DNA of 32,762 bases from a bacterium (GCA_021812365.1 JAKANQ010000001.1:1-32762); one strand, 5' to 3'; positions 22,549 through 31,008 are shown, numbered from the stretch's first letter. The notes: generated by a model not told the origin, from the sequence alone. A program made the numbers and translations.

Positions 22549-23544
22549 TTATCCGTGGCGGATGACCATTACGTCTCCGTCCTGCACTACGTAGTCCTTG
22601 CCCTCCAATTTCATCCAGCCCTTTTGCTTTGCCTGATTCCATCCTCCCGCCTCAAGTAATTTTTGCCAATTCACCACCTCGGCGCGGATGAACGTTTTTT
22701 CAAAATCGGTATGAATTGCGCCCGCCGCTTGCGGAGCCTTCCATCCGCGTTCGATCGTCCATGCGCGCGTTTCATCCTCGCCCGTTGTTAAGAAGCTGAT
22801 GAGGTCCAATATCTCATAGGCCTTTGCGATGAGCTCGTCCATCTTTTGAGCATTTGAAAGATCAATGACCACATATTTTCCTCCAAGTTCCCCTATCTTC
22901 TTCTTCAGTTCTTCGGGCACGTGACTCTCCTCGCCATTCAAGAGGAAGACCTGCTCCTTGGCGGTTAAGAGCCCTAATTCGCGAATGATATCCTCGTTCT
23001 TGTATTTTTTGGTAAGGTTCCCCTTTTCCAATTCCTCTTTCACTGATTTCAATATTGTCGCGTCGTGTGCCGCTTTTTTATCTCCCGCACGCACATCGCG
23101 TTCCAATTTTTCCAAACGCTTGGTCACCGTTTCGAGATCTTTGAAGATAAGTTCGGTATTTATGATATCAAGGTCGCGAAGCGGGTCGGTTGAGCCTTCC
23201 ACGTGGATGATATCGCCAAGCGGAAAACAACGAAGTACTTGTACGATCGCCTTACATTCGCGGATGTTCGCCAAAAATTGGTTGCCGAGCCCTTCCCCCT
23301 CACTCGCTCCTTTTACGAGTCCCGCAATATCATAGAATTCCACCACTGCCGGAACTATTTTTTTGGAATTGGATAATTTTGCAAGTTTCTCCAATCGTTC
23401 ATCGGGGACGGGTACTACGCCGATATTCGGATCAATTGTCGCAAATGGATAGTTTGCGATATGGACCTCTTGTTTCGTCAATATCTTAAATAAGGTGGAC
23501 TTTCCCACGTTCGGAAGTCCTACAATGCCAATAGAAAGCTTCAT
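22549..23544 (-). CDS. ychF: Redox-responsive ATPase/GTPase YchF (Obg family)
   Basis: The G1 motif GLPNVGKST, the [11 protein letters not shown] switch region and [20 protein letters not shown] (G3) identify YchF/OLA1. The G4 position reads FLLNGEE, N-x-x-E instead of NKxD, which in this family favours ATP over GTP. A TGS domain closes the protein ([18 protein letters not shown] to VMVIRHG). Length is 331, somewhat shorter than the 360 or so of E. coli; I see no missing motif, so loops are probably trimmed. The protein is a ribosome-associated stress factor in other bacteria. It heads the scpAB-mraY run from a strong promoter, with a leader of only about 5 bases. Confidence 0.95.
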   Translation of the reverse strand: MKLSIGIVGLPNVGKSTLFKILTKQEVHIANYPFATIDPNIGVVPVPDERLEKLAKLSNSKKIVPAVVEFYDIAGLVKGASEGEGLGNQFLANIRECKAIVQVLRCFPLGDIIHVEGSTDPLRDLDIINTELIFKDLETVTKRLEKLERDVRAGDKKAAHDATILKSVKEELEKGNLTKKYKNEDIIRELGLLTAKEQVFLLNGEESHVPEELKKKIGELGGKYVVIDLSNAQKMDELIAKAYEILDLISFLTTGEDETRAWTIERGWKAPQAAGAIHTDFEKTFIRAEVVNWQKLLEAGGWNQAKQKGWMKLEGKDYVVQDGDVMVIRHG

Positions 23545-23555
23545 AATGTATGCTC

Positions 23556-23584
23556 ATTTTACCGATTTTTCCGCGTTTTCTCAA
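23556..23584 (-). promoter_or_regulatory. ychF promoter
   Basis: TTGAGA, 17 bases, TAAAAT on the minus strand. The -10 box ends 11 bases before the ATG. The -35 lies 3 bases beyond the T-rich end of the preceding terminator. Confidence 0.8.
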
Positions 23585-23587
23585 GTA

Positions 23588-23613
23588 ATAAAATCCCCCC
23601 GATTTCTCGGGGG
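23588..23613 (-). terminator. Terminator of the CAP-domain gene
   Basis: CCCCCG-agaaat-CGGGGG followed by GATTTTATT on the minus strand, 9 bases after the stop. Confidence 0.85.
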
Positions 23614-23622
23614 AATTCATTA

Positions 23623-24576
23623 CTAGAATATTGCCGCATTCATCAGTGAGAAGTAATGATTTAAAATAAGAATCCCATTTAAGACTATTATTAAGAACAT
23701 GCCGTTCATTACCAGTCTAAGGTGCTGTGTTTTTATCTTAATGAGCGCATTCAATAGCAGTGCCATTGAGATGATTGCCATGAGTATCAAGTAAATAGAT
23801 GCTGATATTTTCTTTGGCGATGTGATGGCGCTCCATGGAGATTGTGATGCGGGAATCGTATTTCCGGCCGCAATGGAAGTTTCTCCAAGAACTGCTTCTT
23901 TGCTGGTGCTTGCTACGACCGTTGAGGTTGTAACGTCATTTCCGGGTGTTTCATCTTGCTTAGCTGCCGGAATAGAGGGAATGTTTGTGGCCGTTGCTAC
24001 CGCCTGTGATTCCGCCGGTTTTCCGAATATCTGTACGACAAATGTTGTTTCTTTGCCTTGATATGTCCCATGGGCAATACCAATACCAATTTCCGTGAAA
24101 TGCTGACTTAACATATTCGCGCGATGCGCGGGCGAGTTGAGCCATGCTTTTATCACATCTTCGGAGTCGGAGAAATTGATTGCTAAATTCTCTCCCGCAT
24201 AGCTGTATTTGTAACCAGCCTTATTTATCCAAAACCAAGGCTCTATTCCCGAGGGGCTTGTATGAGCAAAATATCCATTTGCCACCATATCTTCCGCTTT
24301 CATTTTTGCGGCGGCATCCAACAGAGAATTTTCTTTAAGAGCGTTCAAATCGTTTGACGTGCGACTTATGTTCGTTTCATCGACGAGCGTCGTTTGCAAT
24401 ACGGAGGCGAAAAAATTCGTCCTTTTCAGTTGAAATGGGTCGGCAAAAAAGACCACCTCGATAAGGAGAACGAGAATGAGAACGAATATGGCCGATTCCG
24501 TACGCAACGAATGTGGCTTGTATTCGTTGTGTTCATGCGGAATAAAGTACTTCTTAAGCCATTTAAGAATGCTCAT
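23623..24576 (-). CDS. Membrane-anchored CAP-domain (SCP/PR-1 type) protein
   Basis: An N-terminal membrane segment (about 28-46) leads to an extracellular CAP domain (about 75-190) with FAHTSPSG, YAGENLAINF and WLNSPAHRANMLSQHFTEIGIG. These supply the His/Glu/His cavity residues of the family. A low-complexity Thr/Ser/Ala linker (about 190-255) and two more membrane segments (about 262-283 and 290-312) follow, so the protein appears held at both ends. The function of bacterial CAP proteins is mostly unknown; some bind lipids or act as proteases. The gene has its own strong promoter and terminator and is directly downstream of the giant surface protein on the same strand. Confidence 0.88.
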   Translation of the reverse strand: MSILKWLKKYFIPHEHNEYKPHSLRTESAIFVLILVLLIEVVFFADPFQLKRTNFFASVLQTTLVDETNISRTSNDLNALKENSLLDAAAKMKAEDMVANGYFAHTSPSGIEPWFWINKAGYKYSYAGENLAINFSDSEDVIKAWLNSPAHRANMLSQHFTEIGIGIAHGTYQGKETTFVVQIFGKPAESQAVATATNIPSIPAAKQDETPGNDVTTSTVVASTSKEAVLGETSIAAGNTIPASQSPWSAITSPKKISASIYLILMAIISMALLLNALIKIKTQHLRLVMNGMFLIIVLNGILILNHYFSLMNAAIF

Positions 24577-24589
24577 AATGAATGAGAAA

Positions 24590-24618
24590 TTTATACCACA
24601 AAATCATAAAAATATCAA
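24590..24618 (-). promoter_or_regulatory. Promoter of the CAP-domain gene
   Basis: TTGATA, 17 bases, TATAAA on the minus strand, with a leader of about 7 bases. The -35 lies 4 bases past the preceding terminator's T-run. Confidence 0.82.
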
Positions 24619-24622
24619 ATAC

Positions 24623-24653
24623 AAAAAACTCCTCGCTATCGCTAGGAGGAGTT
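24623..24653 (-). terminator. Terminator of the surface protein gene
   Basis: AACTCCTC-ctagcgatagc-GAGGAGTT followed by a T-run on the minus strand. Confidence 0.88.
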
Positions 24654-24670
24654 CTTTGAGCTTTCTTGCG

Positions 24671-27600
24671 TTATTGCGTGCCCGTTTCAGCTTTCAGAAG
24701 TTTCACCAACTCGGTCATAAGGGAGATAAGTTGGGCTCTTAGTGTTGCGGTTCTTTCCGCATCCGCACTCGTAGACGCTCCAAGTACCTGCCCTACTTCT
24801 GCCGTTGCAACTTGCGTTGCGGAAGAATTTAACTGTGCCATCGTCTTCGGCCCTACGAATCCCGTTGTCTCAATATCGTGTTTCTTTTGAAACGCTTTTA
24901 CCGCAGTTTCGGTGAGTGAGCCGAAGTATCCGGTAATTGGACCATTATATACGCCTTCTGCATTGAGACGATTCTGAAGTTCTGTCACGTCGTCACCCTT
25001 TGAACCCTTATGCAGGGCCACAGTGAAGTTGAATGTAGATACACCCAATACCTGACCTTGTGCTTCGGTGGCCGTCGATTGAGTTTGTATCGCGGCTATA
25101 GGAGCCGTGGTGCCTGTCGTCACTGTTACCGCATATGCCTGTGTCGAGCCGTCCGCGGCCGTTACGGTAAATGTTTTAGGTGTAGTGAAATCAACTGCCG
25201 TTCTATTCGGGGTTACAGCCGCTCCCGAGATAACACTTGTCGGAATGAGAGCCGTAAGGGTTGTACCCACGGGCATGGTTACCGTGATAGTATGAGCGGT
25301 CTCATTGATTACCGATGAACCGATCTGACCTGGGATAGTAAATGACGTAATTGCTTTGTTGGAACTGTAGACCGAGTAACCTCCTCCGCCACCCCCGCCG
25401 CTTGATACGACCGGAGATGGTGTTGGAGCCGGAATAGCTGTTTTCGTATAGGTTACGAACGTGGTGAAGTGTTTTGTCCATACCACGAGGTCATTTCCTG
25501 AATTTATTTTACAATCAGCACCCTCGGAAAGAGCGTCCCCCGTTGTTTGGTCATCCGCGTCACATACGGCGGTTATCTCACTGAATGTTCCCGCGTGATT
25601 ATACCAGCCAATTGATTTATCTTTTTGTCCCGCAAAAAGGATGCGAACACCCTTGTCGAAGGTAAGATCGGAATCATTTGAGCCGATTGCGATTGCGGAA
25701 TTCACCGTCGTATCAAATCCGGAGAATGAAACGGTCTTCGTGGTCTCCAATGGAGTTGCAATAGTGCCCGTCCATGTTGAGTTTCCAGTAATGATGGCGT
25801 CTTTCGGAATGTCTACCGTGACATTAATGCCGTTAGCGGTTCCGGTTTGCGTGAGCGCGACAGGAAGAGTTGTCGATGCCGCGTCATCCGAATGAGTCGT
25901 GGTCGTCTTAAGTTCGGTCGATGATGCGTCTGTATACCAAGGCGAGAACAAGACTCCGCTGTAGACCTGTCCTGTCGTCGGACCTGATGAATTGCCCCAC
26001 CAATTTTCCGTAGCTACCACGGTTGCGGGCGATGCGGGTCCGCCACTACCATCGTCCGAATTCACCGCTTTCGGAATATTGATACCGAAGAAGTTATTGT
26101 GAACTGTCGCGGTGGGAGTTCCCTTTTCAAGGTTGATTGCCTGATGAAGATCGTGGAATGAATTATGCGTGATAACTGCGGTCGAATCATCCGCGCCAGT
26201 TACATAGAAAGAACCGACGGTGATACCCGTATCAGATGAGTAGATCTCATTGTCATGGATATTCGCAGCTGAGGGATTTGCATTTGTCGCATTATCGTAT
26301 GAGGTGACAAGCACTCCTACCGAATCCCATATCGGATTTGGTCCGATCGTCGCCGCATTATGCAGTTTATTGCCATATATCTCAACGGTTGAACCACCCC
26401 AGAGATTTATGAGATTTTGCACCTGCGTAACGCCATCTACGCCTTGTCCGATTATTTCATCGTTATATACCTTTCCCGATGAATTGATGAATCGAATGCC
26501 GCGCTTATCGAATGCTGAAACGGTGTTGTCATGAATTGACGCGACGCTTCCCGCATCGATCTCGATGCCATTCGAACTTACGTTCCATATGTTACTTACT
26601 GAAAGATTTTTAAGTTCTATTGGCGCGGCATTGGTACCTGAGTTATTGACCCAAACGCCATAATCAAATGTATTGGCGCCTCGTGCCGAACCTCCTCCGT
26701 TTATCTCAATGGTGCTGATAGCCGCATCGCCTGAGACGCCATCCACTTTGAGAATATAATTTGAGGTCGATGTTCCAACCAGTACCGTTCCGTTCACGCC
26801 GGAAAGAGTGAGCGGCTTATTTACAAGAAGGCTCTCCTTGTATGTTCCCGCACCGATCATGATCGTGTCGCCGGGAGTTGCGTCATCGATAGCAGACTGA
26901 ATGCTTGAATAAGCCGTACCCACGCCATCTTTGATGATAGCCGCTGTGTTTGCGAGCGGTTTATCGCTCCACAAGATTCCCGTGGAGTTGGAGATTGCAT
27001 ATTTGGTATATCCCGCAGCGTTAACAGCGACTGTCGCGGTACTGGTAACATACGCGCCATCAGACCAAATTTGATTTTTGTCAGCTAAAGTGCCGCTTGT
27101 AAGTGTGAATACTGATGGATCAAGGACTCCTTTGCCCGGGTCTACATTTACCGCATTCCACGCGTTGCCGTTCGTTGTCAGGTTTGTTGCGGTAACTGTG
27201 GAGCCATTTACTACAACACCTGAACCGCCAAAATTTGATATCGTAACCGTATCAAGATTCACGTTCGTTGATGTGCAGACATTGATACCGTGAAGGTTTG
27301 AGCTTCCGGTCCCATCAACAATAAGATTTTTTATTGTTACGTTGGAATGTTGAATTCCAATAGCTGAATTATTAGTGTAATCAGTTTTTGCAAAGGATGT
27401 GTGTATGGTATGGCCATTTCCATCAAGTGTTATTGGTTGGGTTATGGTTATTTGTGCTTTCGTTGTTATATCGGCGCCAAGTGAAATAGTATCACCGTCA
27501 GCAGCCGCGTTTATTGCTTCTTGGATTGTTGCGTATCCAATTTTTTTAGTTGAATCAAATACCGCATGAATATCTCCAGTACTTACTGCTGAATTTGTCC

Positions 27601-28150
27601 AAACCTCTCCAAGAGAAGATGTATATGTCCAAGACCAATCAAGGAGATTAGCGGTTGAACTTGCATCAAAATACTGAGTTGTCCACGCAGAATACTTCTG
27701 TCCTAGGACCCACGAAGTATCAGACAATGTAGGTGTCGTACTCGTTGCTCCGGTAATTTCCCAAACCTCCCCACCGGTCATTGTTCCAGTAACGGTTCCG
27801 GTAAGCGAACTACCAGACTCTGGTGAGTAGGTGCCATTGGTTGCAAATGTACCAGTGTCGGTGGTTTGTCCGCAGTAAGTGCCTGGAGTTGCAGACTCCC
27901 ATACCTTTATATTTCTAACATAGGTATCGAGAGCCCAGTTACCCTTATTCGCATTTCCAGAATCTGGATTGTTGGTTACTTGCTGATTAACCTCCTTGAG
28001 GATTACAGAGGTTGGACCTCCGCTGCAGGGACCCGTTATTACTGCTGCGTTCACATTGGCCACAAAAAAACCGCTCACTATGAATGCTGCGGTTCCAAAG
28101 AGAACTAATTTAGTTATTTTATTCGCACTATTTAGTAATTGTATTTTCAT
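24671..28150 (-). CDS. Large secreted beta-helix surface protein with PG-binding domain
   Basis: A 1159-residue protein with a signal peptide (1-35, ending FFVANVNAA). Residues about 36-195 form an N-terminal domain rich in Gly/Thr/Ser. Two parallel beta-helix modules follow. Each opens with the same pattern: YATIQEAINAAADGDTISLG near 204 and YSSIQSAIDDATPGDTIMIG near 412. The second runs to about 720, ending in ENWWGNSSGP. A Gly-run (SSGGGGGGGYS, near 920) precedes a beta-sandwich repeat domain (ITSFTIPGQ to AYAVTVTTG). Residues about 1043-1107 are a peptidoglycan-binding domain 1 (LHKGSKGDDVTELQNRL to FVGPKTMAQLN). It is likely a wall-attached surface or S-layer-like protein. Its beta-helix could bind or cleave glycans, but no catalytic residues are evident. 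Base composition near the 5' end looks more AT-rich than the rest. Confidence 0.9.
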   Translation of the reverse strand: MKIQLLNSANKITKLVLFGTAAFIVSGFFVANVNAAVITGPCSGGPTSVILKEVNQQVTNNPDSGNANKGNWALDTYVRNIKVWESATPGTYCGQTTDTGTFATNGTYSPESGSSLTGTVTGTMTGGEVWEITGATSTTPTLSDTSWVLGQKYSAWTTQYFDASSTANLLDWSWTYTSSLGEVWTNSAVSTGDIHAVFDSTKKIGYATIQEAINAAADGDTISLGADITTKAQITITQPITLDGNGHTIHTSFAKTDYTNNSAIGIQHSNVTIKNLIVDGTGSSNLHGINVCTSTNVNLDTVTISNFGGSGVVVNGSTVTATNLTTNGNAWNAVNVDPGKGVLDPSVFTLTSGTLADKNQIWSDGAYVTSTATVAVNAAGYTKYAISNSTGILWSDKPLANTAAIIKDGVGTAYSSIQSAIDDATPGDTIMIGAGTYKESLLVNKPLTLSGVNGTVLVGTSTSNYILKVDGVSGDAAISTIEINGGGSARGANTFDYGVWVNNSGTNAAPIELKNLSVSNIWNVSSNGIEIDAGSVASIHDNTVSAFDKRGIRFINSSGKVYNDEIIGQGVDGVTQVQNLINLWGGSTVEIYGNKLHNAATIGPNPIWDSVGVLVTSYDNATNANPSAANIHDNEIYSSDTGITVGSFYVTGADDSTAVITHNSFHDLHQAINLEKGTPTATVHNNFFGINIPKAVNSDDGSGGPASPATVVATENWWGNSSGPTTGQVYSGVLFSPWYTDASSTELKTTTTHSDDAASTTLPVALTQTGTANGINVTVDIPKDAIITGNSTWTGTIATPLETTKTVSFSGFDTTVNSAIAIGSNDSDLTFDKGVRILFAGQKDKSIGWYNHAGTFSEITAVCDADDQTTGDALSEGADCKINSGNDLVVWTKHFTTFVTYTKTAIPAPTPSPVVSSGGGGGGGYSVYSSNKAITSFTIPGQIGSSVINETAHTITVTMPVGTTLTALIPTSVISGAAVTPNRTAVDFTTPKTFTVTAADGSTQAYAVTVTTGTTAPIAAIQTQSTATEAQGQVLGVSTFNFTVALHKGSKGDDVTELQNRLNAEGVYNGPITGYFGSLTETAVKAFQKKHDIETTGFVGPKTMAQLNSSATQVATAEVGQVLGASTSADAERTATLRAQLISLMTELVKLLKAETGTQ

Positions 28151-28304
28151 TTTTAATTTAATTTGAGTTACGCATGTTCGATTCGACGAGAATCTTTTTG
28201 ATGTGCGTACATTTTTGATTTTATATTTGACATGTGGAATTCCGGCCTTTGTTGTTACAGGTATTGTGTTTGACTAATCTTCATTAAAACCTGGTATGCC
28301 ACTA

Positions 28305-28332
28305 TCTATACTCCTCTCTCTTGATTTGTCAA
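28305..28332 (-). promoter_or_regulatory. Promoter of the surface protein gene
   Basis: A perfect TTGACA, 16 bases, TATAGA on the minus strand. It gives an AT-rich leader of about 145 bases (28151-28297) with no Shine-Dalgarno before the ATG; the long leader is an exception in this window. Confidence 0.72.
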
Positions 28333-28380
28333 TATGCAGATATTCGCAACTACTAATATATCAACCCTTTGTTATAAGAT

Positions 28381-28410
28381 AAAAAAACGCAGTACACATG
28401 CGGTTTTTTT
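28381..28410. terminator. Terminator-like hairpin, both directions
   Basis: AAAAAACGCA-gtacaca-TGCGGTTTTTT. The GC stem is only 4 bp but is extended by A/T pairing. No gene ends here; it insulates the divergent surface-protein and 28524 units. The rest of 28151-28523 contains only the two promoters and AT-rich leader. Confidence 0.5.
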
Positions 28411-28468
28411 CCATCCTTCATCTTTGTGTTTCCCTCGCATATCACATTTTCCCAATTTTGCGAGATTA

Positions 28469-28497
28469 TTGACGTATGCCGCGGATTGCAGTATTGT
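28469..28497 (+). promoter_or_regulatory. Promoter of the 28524 gene
   Basis: TTGACG, 17 bases, TATTGT, then a leader of about 20 bases with AAAGGAGG. Confidence 0.72.
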
Positions 28498-28523
28498 GCC
28501 CGCAGCAGACCAAAGGAGGAAGC

Positions 28524-28823
28524 ATGAGCGAGAAAGGCAAAAGCAAGTCCGCGCCGTTCGCGTGGAAGGAACGATATCCTTCAATCACGATGCACGTGAA
28601 GGAAGTGGATGTGAGCGATGCGAAAAGGAAATTTCCGTGGTTACAAGACCACAAGCGCGTAGTGCTCGTTGAACAGCACGGCCAGCGCTTTGAAGCCGTG
28701 ATTCACAACGACATCGCGGGTCTCCTGCAGCGAGGACGAGCGTATACCATTTGGTATTCACATACCGACCGATACCACGATAGATATGTTGAGATTCTCT
28801 GTGTGAATGTCGTTGAAGACTGA
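28524..28823 (+). CDS. Hypothetical soluble protein, 99 aa
   Basis: The ATG at 28524 follows AAAGGAGGAAGC, so the protein starts MSEKGKSKSAPFAWKERYPS; the track start at 28476 would read through the Shine-Dalgarno. The sequence is polar with alternating beta-like segments (RVVLVEQHGQRFEAVIHNDIAGLLQRGRAYTIWYS). It has no signal peptide, membrane segment or metal motif apart from a His/Tyr/Asp-rich stretch SHTDRYHDRYVE. I do not recognise it. It is a complete single-gene unit with promoter, Shine-Dalgarno and perfect terminator. It belongs to the strong-Shine-Dalgarno group of unknown genes. Confidence 0.78.
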   Translation: MSEKGKSKSAPFAWKERYPSITMHVKEVDVSDAKRKFPWLQDHKRVVLVEQHGQRFEAVIHNDIAGLLQRGRAYTIWYSHTDRYHDRYVEILCVNVVED

Positions 28824-28828
28824 TAAAT

Positions 28829-28854
28829 CACCCGCCAATCGGCGGGTGTTTTTA
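28829..28854. terminator. Terminator of the 28524 gene
   Basis: CACCCGCC-aatc-GGCGGGTG and TTTTT, a perfect 8-bp stem 5 bases after the stop. The T-run overlaps the stop codon of the convergent 28852 gene, so that gene must end in or beyond it. Confidence 0.93.
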
Positions 28855-29235
28855 TATGAGTCCGCGTATTTCCGCGAGAATCTCCGCGGGAATCGGATCA
28901 CGCTTCGCACTTTGCCCCGGGTAGCGCCACGCAGTTATGACCTTTATCTTTTTATTCGGTAGAAAATAATTTGCGATGGCTTTCTCGGTCTTATCGTCTG
29001 AATCGCTCTCTCTTTTTTTACCATCCACTATCTTATACATCACCCACAATTCCTGTTGTCCTTTCGCGCCTGCGGGTTGCATTGCCGCGATGGTATCTTC
29101 GGCAATTCCCTCTTCGGTGCGCGCGGGAAATCGCACAATACGTTTTATGCGCTGTTCTGAGATGCCATAATACTGCATCTTCATCCATGCGTGAGATGTC
29201 CACGTATATGTAGAGTCGTTTTTGGGAGGCTTCAT
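28852..29235 (-). CDS. Hypothetical protein, possibly DUF4258-like, 127 aa
   Basis: The order TWTSHAWMKMQYYGISEQRIKRIVRFP followed by a polar loop, a beta strand ELWVMYKIV and then KVITAWRYPG resembles DUF4258/BrnT-toxin-type folds (His-x-x-x-Met helix, then strands). This is a resemblance by eye only. No antitoxin-like gene is adjacent. It starts 5 bases after the PEBP gene stop, so the two are co-transcribed. No Shine-Dalgarno is obvious. The stop lies inside the T-run of the convergent terminator, so 3' ends overlap. A toxin role is not supported by present context. Confidence 0.7.
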   Translation of the reverse strand: MKPPKNDSTYTWTSHAWMKMQYYGISEQRIKRIVRFPARTEEGIAEDTIAAMQPAGAKGQQELWVMYKIVDGKKRESDSDDKTEKAIANYFLPNKKIKVITAWRYPGQSAKRDPIPAEILAEIRGLI

Positions 29236-29240
29236 TCCGA

Positions 29241-29834
29241 TTACTTTCTTCCGTACATTCCCATGATGCTCGTGTGCTCAAGGATGTGTTGCTCCATCAT
29301 TCGTAAGAGTTCTTCTTTAGGCACACCTGATTCCAATTCCAGCATCGAGTCTAACGCGTAGAGTGTGAATACATAGCGATGCGCCGGTTTCCCCGAAGGC
29401 GGACACGGACCACTGTATTTCACCTTGCCTCCGCTGTTTACGCCCTGTCGCGCGTCTGAAGGGAGATTATCTTCCGAGATATACTGTGTTTTAGGATCGA
29501 TGTTCCACACTATCCAATGGTCCCATGGAGTGCCACGCGAGGCATCGGGGTCGTCCATGATAAGTGCTAAGCTTTTTGCGCCTGAAGGAACATTTCGAAT
29601 TTCCAGTAACGGATTCACATCTTCCCCATCGCATGTGTATTTTGACGGAATCAGCTCGCCTTCTTTGAATGCCGAGGTTTTAAGTTTGAAATTTTCCATG
29701 ATGATAGGCTGTCGCGGTATTACTTTTGTTTTTTCCACCCAGATTTTCAATATGATTACGCCTGAGATGCCGAGTATCTGTAGCATGATGACCGCCAATG
29801 CCACCCATTCTTTTACCCCATAGGCAGGCTTCAT
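29241..29834 (-). CDS. PEBP-family protein (YbhB/YbcL type), membrane-anchored
   Basis: The phosphatidylethanolamine-binding protein fold is clear from IPSKYTCDGEDVNPLLEI, LALIMDDPDASRGTPWDHWIVWNI, GPCPPSGKPAHRYVFTLYALD and the final helix ILEHTSIMGMYGRK. The ligand pocket Asp-Pro-Asp and HRY residues are intact. An N-terminal membrane segment (about 9-31) anchors it, unlike cytosolic E. coli YbhB. I prefer the second ATG (29834, MKPAYGVKEW). The first ATG overlaps the TATAAT box itself, while the second lies 7 bases past it, as in a leaderless mRNA. The biological role of bacterial PEBPs is unclear. Confidence 0.9.
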   Translation of the reverse strand: MKPAYGVKEWVALAVIMLQILGISGVIILKIWVEKTKVIPRQPIIMENFKLKTSAFKEGELIPSKYTCDGEDVNPLLEIRNVPSGAKSLALIMDDPDASRGTPWDHWIVWNIDPKTQYISEDNLPSDARQGVNSGGKVKYSGPCPPSGKPAHRYVFTLYALDSMLELESGVPKEELLRMMEQHILEHTSIMGMYGRK

Positions 29835-29840
29835 TTGTTT

Positions 29841-29859
29841 CATTATAGCATGTATAATG
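29841..29859. promoter_or_regulatory. Palindromic divergent promoter of PEBP gene and dnaX
   Basis: CATTATA-gcatg-TATAATG is a perfect 7-base inverted repeat. It contains one TATAAT per strand: minus for the PEBP gene (extended TGCTATAAT, 29847-29842) and plus for dnaX (29853-29858, with TTCATT 17 bases upstream). The two -10 boxes are 5 bases apart, so RNA polymerase cannot occupy both at once. Confidence 0.65.
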
Positions 29860-29883
29860 GGCGTATCATATTTTTATTATCGT

Positions 29884-30987
29884 ATGTCACTCGCGCTCTA
29901 TAGGAAATACAGACCGTCCACATTTGAAGACCTGCTCGGTCAGGAGCTTATCTCGCGTATCTTGCGCGAGGCGGCACGGCAGGACAAGCTTTCGCACGCG
30001 TATCTTTTTGCGGGTTCGCGCGGAACGGGAAAGACGACCACGGCTCGCTTGATAGCGAAGATTGCAAATTGTGAGAAACGGCAAAAGGATCCCGAATTCT
30101 TGAAGAAAGGAGAACCATGCAACAAGTGCAGAATGTGTATCGAGATAGATGAAGGAAAGAATTTGGATGTGATGGAGATAGACGCGGCTTCGACGCGCGG
30201 CATCGATGATATACGGGACCTCAAAGAAAACGTCCGCGTCTCCCCCAATTTCGCGCGATATAAGGTCTTCATCATTGATGAGGCTCATCAGCTTACAAAA
30301 GACGCGTGGAATGCGCTTTTAAAAACGTTGGAAGAGCCCCCCGAGTACGTGATATTGATATTGGCAACGACCGAGGTTGATAGGGTTCCCGCAACCATCG
30401 TATCGCGTACGCAGCAATTTCATTTCAAGCACGTGCCGCTTGAGACGATTGTCGGCAAGTTGAAGATGATCGCGAAAGAGGAGGAAATCGATATTGCCGC
30501 AGATGCCCTTGAACTCGTGGCTTCATCCGCGGAAGGAAGTTTTCGTGACGCGGAGTCTCTTTTGGGACAACTTATCTCATTTGGCGACAAGACGGTCACT
30601 CTTTCCGAGGTTGAATCAATGGTTGGTAAGGTGGGATTCGACAAGCTCTCCATATTCGTGGGTCTTTTGATGGACAAGAATGTAAGCGATGCGCTCAAAA
30701 CACTTTCCGGTATCTATGACGGTGGATACAATATCGTGCAGTTTACGAAAGATATCATTCACTACCTGCGCCGCGTAGCCGTCTTAAGATATAATCCGGA
30801 GATGAATGAGCTTTTCGCGCGTGAATTGATGAAGGACCACGTGTCAAAACTCGAAGCACACGCGAAGAAATTCGAAGAAAAGCATATTGTTCTCTTGAAA
30901 GGGCTTATCACTGCCTACGGACAGATGCGCTATAGTCAGTTCCCCATCATTCCGTTGGAGGTGACCATCATTGAGAGTTTAAAATAG
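29884..30987 (+). CDS. dnaX: DNA polymerase III subunit gamma (short DnaX)
   Basis: The clamp-loader ATPase. MSLALYRKYRPSTFEDLLGQ is the canonical start, so I use the ATG at 29884 and not the track start at 29857. Walker A GSRGTGKTT, the zinc module with CNKCRMC, Walker B VFIIDEAH, sensor 1 ILATTE, and SRTQQFHF are all present. At 367 residues it covers domains I-III only. The tau-specific C-terminal parts that bind DnaB and the polymerase alpha subunit in E. coli are missing, so this gene makes a gamma-like protein with no need for frameshifting. Whether another protein supplies the tau function is not visible here. Confidence 0.95.
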   Translation: MSLALYRKYRPSTFEDLLGQELISRILREAARQDKLSHAYLFAGSRGTGKTTTARLIAKIANCEKRQKDPEFLKKGEPCNKCRMCIEIDEGKNLDVMEIDAASTRGIDDIRDLKENVRVSPNFARYKVFIIDEAHQLTKDAWNALLKTLEEPPEYVILILATTEVDRVPATIVSRTQQFHFKHVPLETIVGKLKMIAKEEEIDIAADALELVASSAEGSFRDAESLLGQLISFGDKTVTLSEVESMVGKVGFDKLSIFVGLLMDKNVSDALKTLSGIYDGGYNIVQFTKDIIHYLRRVAVLRYNPEMNELFARELMKDHVSKLEAHAKKFEEKHIVLLKGLITAYGQMRYSQFPIIPLEVTIIESLK

Positions 30988-30996
30988 TAATTAGTG

Positions 30997-31002
30997 TAGA
31001 AT
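30997..31002 (+). promoter_or_regulatory. -10 box for the 31009 gene
   Basis: TAGAAT ends 6 bases before the ATG at 31009, again a leaderless arrangement. No clear -35; TTGAGA lies too far (20 bases) upstream. Confidence 0.4.
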
Positions 31003-31008
31003 AAACAT

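Noticed and set aside
28852-29235. Toxin-antitoxin interpretation of the DUF4258-like gene
   Set aside because: The partner gene is a PEBP-family protein and not an antitoxin, and the fold assignment is only by eye.
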